A stretch of 64,000 bases of DNA, from positions 1 through 64,000 of the forward strand of contig JAJTUP010000031.1 in assembly GCA_021399435.1 (NCBI GenBank), written 5' to 3'. A program made the position numbers and the translations under genes. How positions within the stretch are numbered: position 1 is the first letter of the stretch; each line of letters opens with the position of its first letter. Below are positions 34,117 to 43,667 of this stretch, one piece after another. The notes under the pieces were generated by a model, which saw only the letters and a list, made by a program, of their open reading frames with translations, ran no database searches and had not been told where the DNA came from. The DNA comes from Diaporthe sp. PMI_573 (Eukaryota > Ascomycota > Sordariomycetes > Diaporthales > Diaporthaceae).

Positions 34117-34743
34117 ATGGCACTATCACAGCGACTCCAAAGAAGCAACCGCCGCTCCATCATGGCAAAGGCATCCTTTAGCGACGACGAGGACGCCATC
34201 ACCCCCTGCTCGTCCCCACCGCCGGAGCCCCAGCAGCAGCCACTCGTGGTGGGGGACTCATGTTCCAAGACAAACTTGAAGGGCCACAGCCCGCGCCACT
34301 CCATCGTCTCGGCCGACGCACTCTCCTCGTCACGCAAGACGTCGTCTTCCACGCGCACGTGGCACCTCGACCCGACCGCCGGCGAGGACCTGGACGATGC
34401 TTGCCTGTGGCGCCGCATGCTTGACATCCAGCGCGAGTTCCACTGCTACAACAGCGCGCGCATGGCTGCTGCGCTCCTGGAGCTTGAGATGGGCGTTGAT
34501 GTTGGCAGATATGCTCGTGAGTACCTTGCCTTGCTTCCCTTGTCATTCCCCTCCCCTGCGCGACTCTGGTTTTCTGACGTGTTTTGTTTTGTGTCTGTAG
34601 CATCGCGAAGCTGTCTTGATCTCCTGAACGACAGCGTGTCCGACCTGCCCGAGGAGGACAAGGAGAGGCTCCTCGAGTGGCTGCATGAGAACTCGACGAA
34701 GCGGAAGAGGAGCGCCAAGTGGAAGCGCGCCTCCATCTTCTGA
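34117..34743 (+). CDS. small unknown fungal protein, about 180 residues
   Basis: Two exons, 34117-34516 and 34601-34743. The 84-base intron has a GTGAGT donor and GTCTGTAG acceptor. Because it is a multiple of three without stops, reading through would add 28 residues, but those residues are hydrophobic and unlike the rest. The N-terminal 90 residues are Ser/Pro-rich and disordered. A helical core follows: DACLWRRMLDIQREFHCYNS, ARMAAALLELEMGVDVG and CLDLLNDSVSDLPEEDKERL. The basic end is STKRKRSAKWKRASIF, which could be a nuclear localisation signal. Codons are strongly GC-biased, as in well-expressed genes. I do not recognise the family. It sits alone between a 3 kb upstream gap and the converging AAA+ gene. 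Confidence 0.75.
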   Translation: MALSQRLQRSNRRSIMAKASFSDDEDAITPCSSPPPEPQQQPLVVGDSCSKTNLKGHSPRHSIVSADALSSSRKTSSSTRTWHLDPTAGEDLDDACLWRRMLDIQREFHCYNSARMAAALLELEMGVDVGRYAREYLALLPLSFPSPARLWFSDVFCFVSVASRSCLDLLNDSVSDLPEEDKERLLEWLHENSTKRKRSAKWKRASIF

Positions 34744-35225
34744 GCTGAGCTTGTTCTTGCATTGCCTTGTTTGGGCGTGCACGCATCATGAGCCAGCGAA
34801 CAAATGTTACACTTGTATTTCCATCATCTTCATAAACCTGGTGTCACAACCGGGATGCATTTTACGGCGGGGCCCGGCGTTTGGAATTGTTTGTGCCGGA
34901 AGGTGGTCGTTGGCGGCGAGGAGGTTTCACAGACTGATTTGCATCTTGACACTGGACGGGCGACGGGAAACCACATATGACATCGATACCCATTTCTTAC
35001 TTCAAATTGGACTCTTCATTCGGCCGGGTGGTGTTTGGTTTGATAGGCCCGCGGGTGCCACAGAAATTTCACTGGAATCAAACGACTCAGACTGATAAAG
35101 AATTGAGACAACTCGTGCAACCAAAATCACGAAGGCCTTGCTCTTACCGGCAGTCGCATCCTCTAGATTTTCAATCTGCCATGGCCCAACTTTTCGCCTG
35201 ATCCACGTAAGCAAGCCTGGTGATA
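34744..35225. other. convergent intergenic region
   Basis: Nearly 500 bases of presumed 3' untranslated sequence between the small gene and the AAA+ gene. Nothing recognised. Confidence 0.5.
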
Positions 35226-37772
35226 TCAGGTATCAAGCCTCTCGTACCTCCTGAGCGCTCGCTTCTCTTCGTCCCCTTTGTGCAATTTACTTAGATACTC
35301 CTTGAAATCTTTCGACAGCTCAACAACTGATCTCAGGTGGTCATCTGTCAACAAAATCTTGCCCTCTTCGTCTCTCTCATCTTCGTACTCCGCCAGGGAG
35401 ACGGCGGTTTGAAAGGCTGGTGAATTCTATCAGAAGTTTTTCTTTTCCGGTACATTTTGCGAGGTGTGGGGGCATTTCTTGAGCTCACCATTACGAATTT
35501 CTCTTCCATTCCACTTGACTGAGCGGACCTCGTTGCCCCTGATGTAGTCCTTTGCATCCATGCTGATGCGCATGGACCTGCCACGCTCCTTGTTCAGCTT
35601 CTGCATGAATGTCATCCAGACCTGTTGTCGTTCGTCATCTGTGAAGTCACTGTAGAAGAGCTGCACGTGGATCCTAGAGATGAAGGCATCCTTCGGCGTA
35701 TGTCAGTTCTTTCTCCTTCGTAGCTGGTCGTTGTTAAGTTGGGGAGACCATACGTCAAATGCTCCGATTCGGTTGGTAGTCAGGAACAGAATACCATCGT
35801 AGAACTCGAGAGCTCTGAGAAAACCTGGCCACGAGTTAGTTTGCGAGAGATGAAATATTACAAATTAAGAGGACCAACCAGCGACCAAGCTGTTCCTTTC
35901 CAGGTCAGCCGGCCCCCGTCTCTCCATGAAGACATCTGCCTCGTCAATAAGCAGCACTGCGCCCCAACTTTTCGCGAGCTTGAAATTCCTCGTGAGATTG
36001 GCTTCCACTATCGCAGGGTTGGTCCCTATGTCGCTGCTGGTCACAACCATCAGTGGCCTCTGAGTGTATTCAGCTATAGACTCTGTGAAAGGTATCCAAG
36101 TGTCAGTTGCTGGAGAGCCATGAAGTTGATCAGATATTTACCTGCTGTGGCGGTTTTCCCAACTCCAGGCTTCCCATGTAGGAGGAATATGAGTCCATTT
36201 CCCTTGCCCTTAACAAAGTCTGCAGCCCATGGTTCATGCTTGATTGGATCCCCACGTTTATTGACCCGGATATAGCTCTTAGCCAGCGCCTTAAGCATCT
36301 TGATTCTGGCTTGGTCCATCACCAGGTCGTCGATCATGTCGTTTTGAAACTCAGGAGGGGAGAAGTTCTTCACATGAAGCTGATCTGAGTTCATCGCATT
36401 AGTAACATCCATGTGAGGGGGTGAATTGCATCACAACGGAGCTTACGCCATGAACGCCACTTGAACACAAATGCGGGTAGCCGTCTTGGGCAGAGGAGAT
36501 ACATGTGGCGACTTAAATCATTCGCCTCGCTAGGAACGATGAAGTTGTAATCATCGAATATGGACTTGACGTCTCCTTCGCCAGCTGCTGTCTTTTCCTG
36601 ACAGATACGACATGTGCAATCCGAATAATACTTTCGGCAATCACTTTCTTCAAGTAGTATCGGTCGGCGCGCATTAGTTGTGGCGTAGTAAGTCTCTAAA
36701 TCGGCCATCACCAGGCCATCGACCTGCCAGTCATTTTGAGTCAGTCAACCCATATGCGTAAATAGGGTTCAAAAAGTAGGCACTGCGTTACCTCGTTGTA
36801 TGGGTGCATCACAGCCTTGCCCCTGTGCTGTCTGCACTGCCGAATCAGAAGGCCACAGTACATTTCCCCAAACGAGATGAGCTTTTCTGTCTCCTCATGC
36901 TCGATATTCTCCCGATCAGGAACAAAAATTGTGTTCCCTTTCCAAGTCATTTCACCATCAAATGGAGATATGTTCATTCCATTATGGCAACGTCCAAGGT
37001 ACGTTCCGTTGAACTCGAGATGCCACCCATTGATCTTCCAAGATGTTGTCACATTCTCGTAGATGCCACCTGTTACATTTGAAATAACCATGGCGCTCCA
37101 TTCTGAACGATTGTCGCGGAATACGACGGTGCTTCCGGGCTTGAAGATAATCCATAGATTCTCAAAGGTGTGGAAGCCCTCCTCGAGTCGCTCCTCCTCT
37201 GCCCTGACTCTTTCCATGATATTCTCATCCATGAAACGGAGCAAGTGTGTAATATGCGCGGATGCATCTTTCTCGCGGTCGCAAAGTTCATTCGGAACGG
37301 TGGCGTCACAATCTTCCTTGAACTTGCCCAGCGCGTCGTAGTGGTGTACAAGGATAGGATATGGCCATTTTATTTCAAGTGTAGACCCCGATAGATCTTG
37401 GCTTGGGTAATACTTGACGACAGATCGTAGCGCATTGATGATAGCAGAGGAATAGATTCTTAGAAAGTAAGATGGAGCTGAATCCAGATTCTGCCCGGCC
37501 GAGGGTCTTTCCAGGGCTTCTCGGGCCTGCTGAATCCTAGATCCTCCCGTCTCGTACCGTGTAATCAGCTCGAAGATTGGATGATTGTCCTGGTTCTCAA
37601 GTTCTCGCTTCTGGGGTTCATCCGAATCGATTCGCTGGATCAAATCACCTGTAACACGATGACGAAGCTCTGTTCGGAACCGAATCCAAGGGCGACACTG
37701 GCTTGGGCCATCTTCTTCCAAGCCTTGTATCTGTGGCAACGGCTTTTCTGCCTGGTCGGAAGTTTCGGCCAT
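35226..37772 (-). CDS. AAA+ ATPase, DUF7025-type fungal family
   Basis: About 722 residues in seven exons: 37772-36792, 36723-36447, 36384-36142, 36082-35879, 35824-35754, 35690-35489 and 35416-35226, with all phases closing. The N-terminal half carries the DUF7025-like region (PWIRFRTELRHRVTG, LWIIFKPGSTVVFRD, WKINGWHLEFNGTYLGR). The C-terminal AAA+ core has Walker A LLHGKPGVGKTAT, Walker B AVLLIDEADVFME, sensor 1 ILFLTTNRIGAFDDAF and the arginine-finger region ISRIHVQLFYSDF. The last exon gives the small helical lid (AFQTAVSLAEYEDERDEEG). Such ATPases resemble the BCS1/ATAD-like clade and are expanded in filamentous fungi. The substrate is unknown, presumably a protein that it remodels. It is divergent from the DUF7708 gene. 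Confidence 0.88.
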
Positions 37773-38625
37773 GCTGTCAGACTTTGTTTGGGAGGACAGC
37801 CGGTTACTATAGATGTCAGTAAAAGCCGATAGGTCTGTCGATAGACAAAGTCAAACCTCCAATCCGATTGATCACTATCGTTCTTCACCCACTCCAAGTT
37901 CCCATTCCAGTGGGGTCTGATCTGGTATTGCACAGGGTAAAGAAGCGCGAGATCTAGTCCGGTCGGTGGCCACAAGCAGGAGGCGCCAAGTTGAAGTTGA
38001 TGGCACTAGGCGGCAAGATGGAGAGCACCGCTCAATTAAGTCAGATGAAAGAAGGTTCAGATACAGAATGGTTTACCTATTACAAACAGCTCATCTTTTC
38101 TGGGGGCCTGCTTGTGAAACGCTTTTGTGCCACACCTGGACTCCTGTGCTGAAAATCCCTCTTCAAGCATGTCAGATTTCTCCTACTCTTCCTTGGAAAC
38201 TATTGATTCGTAGGATTACTTGGGTTACACACGGGCGGATGTGCTAGAAACCCCTCTTATCATTGGCGTGAATTTCCGCAATCCTTGATGATTGAGCATG
38301 CTGTAATGCAGGCTGACTTAGCTTAGCTAGTTTCCAACGAGGCCGACCAGGCCACAACGAGACCAGAAGCATGTGGTGCTTGTCGCAAGTGCTTGTACTA
38401 CCGCATTTCCAACCATAAGACGGATTGAGAGAAGTCAGGAGATTTCGCTCCTTCAGACGCGACATACGTTGAATCATCAGAGGTCAACTACTTCACTCAC
38501 AGACTATCTATGTACCTTCCGTTCACGCATGTTCCCTGAATACAAATGGCAACTTAACCTTTCCGTCTCAGAAAACCTTATCTCCAACTGAGTGGCTCTA
38601 AAACGCGGAGACGACAAATTCAGAT
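37773..38625. other. divergent intergenic region
   Basis: Eight hundred and fifty bases between the AAA+ and DUF7708 genes. A minus-strand frame at about 37975-37860 (start MWPPTGLDLALLYPVQ) could be an extra 5' exon or a small upstream frame of the AAA+ gene, but the start at 37772 already gives a family-like N-terminus. Confidence 0.4.
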
Positions 38626-40671
38626 ATGACCGCCGACCTGTCTTTTGAGGCCACAGCTGTGGTTCGTTCTTACAGCTTCGAGGTGGAACAACGCCTTGGA
38701 GAAGGAGTAGGTGCTCGTAATTTGAGCCAGGCTCTGGTGGAACAAAGGGAAAGCGGGCATCTAGAGGATATCACATCACCTTGGCGTTCGTTTTTCGAAG
38801 CAAATTGCTCGAACAATTCTTTGAGGCGAGTCGTTTCTTATGATCAATCCTCGGCATTGTCATAGCTGACCAAAAGTCAGAAGCCCTGTGACTGAGATCG
38901 TTCAAGGTGAGGCTGCCAGACTTCGAGACAAGTGGGTGGCCTTCTATCAGAAAAGCCCCAAAGCCGAGAAACTCGACCTTCGCAATTTTCAACCAACGAT
39001 CAGTGGTGTTGTTGCCATGGTGTCTGAAATCACATCCGAATGGCAAACAAAACGACAGGAGGGTCGCCTTGGCAAAGCGAAAAGACTGTTCCACCGATTT
39101 TGTGGCACATTAGACTCCCACAGTTCACTTCTGAAGCTGTTGCCGGAAGGAAACGAATATGTGGCTATTTTCGCGGGTACCCTGAACGCCATCATCAAGG
39201 TAAAAAGAATAGTCCTAACAGCATACATACAAGTTCAATTGAAATTCCCTCTTCATAGCTAACACGGCGCAGGCGAGTGCTAATCACGAAAAGATCGTTG
39301 AAGGTTTGGCAGAAGGCTTATGTACCATTAGTGAGCACGTTGAAGACACGGATCGAGACCTTCAGCTTTCTAAGTCCGACGACATGCTACGGCTTGTTGC
39401 TGATCTCTACGAACACGTCTTCCTCTTTCTCTCCAGCGTGATGGACTGGATCATGGAGAAACGGTTCAAACGGCTGCTTGACTCGTTTTCGGAGAGCTTC
39501 AACGATAGATTTGAGGATGAAATTCGCAGAATCAACAAGAAGGCCGAAAGAATACGCACCTTCGCCATGCAAAGCCTCACGGCCGAGACCAGGGTCACCA
39601 GGCTCCTTGTGGAAGGCCTGGACCGAGATATTAGGCTCGGTTTGGAAGGATATAAAAGGCAAAAGGCAGATATGCAGCTTTTCGCTGAGAGAATCGAGCG
39701 ACAGCTGTCGAAATATGAAGAAAACCAGCGGTCTCAGTGTGAAAACATGCGGAAGCTTGGTGGAGCAGTTGTGGTTCTTCTCGAAACAAATGCTTCGAAC
39801 TGGTTGGAGAAGCGACAACTGAGCCCGGTACTACTTAGAAGCATCGAGAACCGGCCAAAGTTTTCACCGGGACATGTGCTATATGCGGAAGGTATGTTCA
39901 CTGATGAGATATCGCTTTGACACCGCTAACATATATTCAGATTCCCAAATTGGCCCAGAGGACCCTCTCATCAATTCGTGCCACCTTGAAGATCACTTTT
40001 CCCGAAATCGTGTCCGTCTGTCTCCTGATGACTTCCACCCGATGAGAGGAGGCAGTGAAGTGACTACAAGGCTAAGCGAGTGGTCGCAAGGACTAGCCCC
40101 GCCTATGCTCTGGCTTGAGGGTCTCACATTAGAGATGGACGACTTTGAAAATCCGTTGACAAGCATTGCTGCCAAAGTTGTAGCAATGGTGACAGCACAT
40201 CAACTCAACACAATATCATACTTCTGCGAAGTACCTCGCACTAGCCGAGGCATTGATACACCGGAGGCAGAGGGCGTGATTAACTTACTTTACGCGCTGT
40301 TGAGACAAATGGTTGAGATGCTACCGCCTCGCCTAGACACGACTGTCGACCTGTCCAGGGAGCGGTTCGAAATGCTAGACGGCTCTCTGAGCACCTGGAA
40401 AGAAGCAATTGAGCTATTTGGGGACCTAGTGAGCGTCTTGAGTGGAATAGTATTCTGTGTCGTCGATGGACTACATTGGCTGGATGGCGAAACCACTGAC
40501 GCATGTCTGGCACAACTCCTCACAACGTTGCGACAACATAAACTGAGGGTTTTATTCACTACAAGCGGAAGGTCAGGTTGTCTTTTGGATCATCTCGAAA
40601 GAGACGAGATACTTATCGCAGATGACCTCGCCATAACTCGGGACACACCTTATGATCTCGATAGCGTATAG
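38626..40671 (+). CDS. DUF7708 protein with a degenerate STAND/NACHT-like ATPase half
   Basis: About 622 residues in four exons: 38626-38825, 38881-39199, 39273-39891 and 39941-40671. The first intron starts with GCGAGT, a GC-AG intron that closes phase where no GT does. The DUF7708 domain is at about residues 75-300 (ARLRDKWVAFYQ, LFHRFCGTLDSHSSLLKLLP, YVAIFAGTLNAIIKASANHE, DMLRLVADLYEHVFLFLSSV). A charged helical stretch of coiled-coil type follows at about 300-370. The C-terminal half looks like a STAND ATPase with WLEGLTLEMDD where a P-loop GxxxxGK should stand. A Walker-B-like strand GIVFCVVDGLHWLDG is present. ATP hydrolysis is therefore doubtful. Such proteins belong to the fungal NLR-like repertoire. 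Confidence 0.8.
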
Positions 40672-41664
40672 ATGCTATGGCCTAACGATACGTGGCCGGT
40701 CCTCGAGCTGTCAACATACTTTAATACATTTTTGATCATCATTTTGCCACCATCTGCACTCTTTCTTGCACCTTCACAGATGAGAGCTAAGCCAATGTCT
40801 CATTCAAGGGCCTATCTGAAGGCTCGACCCCTCCGCTGTGTAGGCGACTGGCTATTTTATAATTTCTCCCAAACGTTCTGGCGCGTTGCTGAGATCAGAA
40901 GACTCGAGCCCTTTTGACTCCGTAGACTCTTAGTAATACCACCCTTAATAAGGCCGGCGTCTAGATGCCCCATCTTACACGTGCTTAGGAGGTGTCTATA
41001 CTCTGGCAAAGCCGTCATTTGCTTTAGACATGATCGCCCACCGCAGCCTTGGGTCTGTTAAGCTATTCAAAGTGAACATAATTCACCTACCACTCATGCA
41101 TACAAACCTTGTCTAAGCAAGTCTGTTTGTGCTTTGTTTATTATAACTGTTGGGATAATGATTAAAAGTACACCCTGAGCTATTTTCGCATGCACATTTG
41201 TGAGGTCAAGGTAAGTGCCAAGCCGTGGCGATTGACGATGTCCTTATATGCAGACAGGTACGAATCGGGTAAAGCATGTCCCTCGACCCCCGCGCTGCCG
41301 CATCTCCACTGAAGATGCAGTTCTTCTCGATTAAGAATGGCTACGGTTCTCTTTCGGGAACGACTCCAGGTCAGCTATATGAGAATTCAGTTCTCCCACG
41401 TTGTGGATGACTGCATGGACTGAACGGGATAGGAGCTTGATAAAGCCCAAGTACTAGAAACACTCTAGGAGAGATCAATATAAGATGGGCTGAAAACCCC
41501 AGCCTACAGTCCTGCTTTCTGAGTTCACCATCACGCAAAACATCCACACCCTGCACAGTCAAAAGGACTTGGAAATACGCAACCCCTATATTTTTACTCG
41601 CAAAGGTTTACCACGACTCCCCTCAAGCTTGGAAACCGCCCTCTGGACCTCCTGACAAGAAACC
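40672..41664. other. intergenic region
   Basis: About one kilobase between two plus-strand genes. An open frame directly after the DUF7708 stop (40672-40917) has no family likeness. AT-rich; presumably terminator and promoter. Confidence 0.45.
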
Positions 41665-42894
41665 ATGCAGTTCACACAATCCACCACCATGGTCCCCTTC
41701 ACCATCACCAACACCAGCCCGGGCATGCTCTCCTTCCCCGATCAACCTGACCTATACCGCATCCGCATCCAACCCAGCGACGTTACCACGCGCGGACCAA
41801 CCATCAAGTACCTAACCGCTCCTAACACAAGCCGAGTCTTCACCGGGCCCAACGCTCACGCCCGACGACGCAACAACCTCGCCTTCGATAAGATCCCTGC
41901 CGGTGACTGGGTCGTCGGCCGGCTCGCACCCGTCAACTCAGGCACCGGCGACAACAATGGCAAGCTCGAGCTCGTATCTACTGAAACTGATACCAAAACT
42001 GCGCTCGACGGCCTGGGCATGCGCAGCGCACAGCCAGTGTGGTGCGGTACGATTGTCGACGAGCAGGACTGCTGGGACGACCCGGCCATCCCGCGCTGGA
42101 ACATGGTCGCCACGGCAGACGGGAAGGAGGTCAGCGTGCCCAAGCCTACCGAGCTCCAGTGCATGGACTACGTGTCGGCCGCCGTCATTGCTACGCCTCC
42201 GGGTGTCAAGACGGACGTGAAGGAGGTCGTGCGCGTGACGGACTGGATCCCGGGCCACTTTGTCGGTATCGAGGCCGACGCCCGCGCCCACGAGACTATC
42301 CAGGCGCGCGACCCGGGGCTGGTGCCGCGGCTCGTGGCGCACGTCACTGAAAACCGCGGGCGTGTGGTCGGGTTCCTGCTCGAGTGCGTCCGGGGCGCCC
42401 GTGAGGCTGGCACGGCGGACCTCGATGCGTGCAGGGCAGCCCTAGAGCGACTCCATGCTCTTGGTATTGCCAAGGGATGTTTGGGTCGGCACTCGTTTCT
42501 CGTGCGTTACAATGGCTCGGTGATGATCCAGGGGCCCTTCACTGGCTGCTTCGGGGACGATGGGGAGACTGAGCAGAACATGAGGGCGGAGATGGAGAGC
42601 CTCGGGGAAGTTCTTGCTCGAAGCCCGTCTGTTTTTGAGGATCAGGCGGCGGCGATGCTGAGGTTGATCGATCCTCGGAGAAGGACGTTGCTGGAGGAGT
42701 TTGAAACGGCGCATGGATTTATAGTGCCATTTGTGTATTGGCAGGAGTCACAAGAGGGTGGTGGCCGTATCACGCTTACGGTGGAGCAGCATGGAGTGTT
42801 GGCCGAGGAATTCAAGCAGAATGGGTTCCGTTGGACAGATGACCTCCAGAATATAGCGGAAAAGCGATTTGGGCCTTCGGTGGAGGCTGCTTGA
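41665..42894 (+). CDS. kinase-fold protein lacking catalytic aspartates (pseudokinase), single exon
   Basis: About 409 residues, intronless and GC-rich. An ATG at 41665 is followed by an in-frame ATG nine codons on. The first 130 residues form a fungus-specific region. The rest follows the fold of small fungal kinase/phosphotransferase-like proteins that are often mislabelled alpha-galactosidase A. Landmarks are DWIPGHFVG, LVPRLVAHVTENRGRVVGFL (hinge-like), ALERLHALGIAKGCLGRHSF (catalytic-loop position, about residues 262-281) and GSVMIQGPFTGCF (activation-start position). Active relatives have HGDL-type and DFE/DFG-type sequences at the last two sites; here they are KGCL and GPF, so phosphotransfer is unlikely. 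It may bind nucleotides or act as a scaffold. Its codon bias differs from the AT-richer neighbours. Confidence 0.75.
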   Translation: MQFTQSTTMVPFTITNTSPGMLSFPDQPDLYRIRIQPSDVTTRGPTIKYLTAPNTSRVFTGPNAHARRRNNLAFDKIPAGDWVVGRLAPVNSGTGDNNGKLELVSTETDTKTALDGLGMRSAQPVWCGTIVDEQDCWDDPAIPRWNMVATADGKEVSVPKPTELQCMDYVSAAVIATPPGVKTDVKEVVRVTDWIPGHFVGIEADARAHETIQARDPGLVPRLVAHVTENRGRVVGFLLECVRGAREAGTADLDACRAALERLHALGIAKGCLGRHSFLVRYNGSVMIQGPFTGCFGDDGETEQNMRAEMESLGEVLARSPSVFEDQAAAMLRLIDPRRRTLLEEFETAHGFIVPFVYWQESQEGGGRITLTVEQHGVLAEEFKQNGFRWTDDLQNIAEKRFGPSVEAA

Positions 42895-43667
42895 GAACCG
42901 GGATCTCTGTACTGTGAAAGTCAAATGAAGATTTGAGATCAGGGCTTCGGGGAGCACTCGCCCCCTCTACCGGCTTGTGTGTCTGTTTGAAATGATATTT
43001 ACAGTCATATCGGATTTTTAAACTTTTTCTCATTATAAGTTTCACTATTCTGTTACCGGTGAAATTCGATGAAAGCAACTTAGTCAGAATTTGCATTTAG
43101 AAGGCGTGTGTGCGTGCTGTAGGCGTGAATTTTTGTAGTCATTAATGTTTGAAACTACATAATCTTATGCACACCTGCACCTACCTCTTTGTTTTTGTTA
43201 CAATATTTACGTAGGTGTCCCTAGTTTGAATTGGATGTTGAACCAAGCAAGTTACCACACTGCATGCGTGTATGCAGTGGTGGCCCAATCGGATATCAAA
43301 ACGTGGTAATGACAGCTGAAAGCGCCGACTTGCAATCTTCAAAGGCCAAGAAAAAGCGCAGGGTGAGTTTCTTTGGGTTGATTGGGGCGGCCAGTTGTGC
43401 CACCACATGTCTCTCCCCTGTGTTTGGCGGCTAGCTAAAATCTGACTGCCTGCATATTAGATGGAAGCCTGGGAACTGTCGCCAAGTTCCCCTCGCACTC
43501 TCTCTTTTTCTCAAACTTCTTTACTCAAAATCAACTGCTTGATTTGGAGGGAGGAGTTTGGACACATTCACCGCACTGGCGACTGAGTGATGTGATCACG
43601 AATTGCTGGTTCCAGCTCAGTTCCTCGTGGGATCATTCATTTAAAACGACTCACACGACCTAGCACT
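42895..43667. other. intergenic region
   Basis: About 770 AT-rich bases between the pseudokinase gene and the broken STAND gene. No gene or repeat recognised. Confidence 0.45.

Noticed and set aside
34517..34600. Reading through this stretch as coding
   Set aside because: It has good donor and acceptor sites, and the residues differ in character from both flanks, so I treat it as an intron, though retention is possible.
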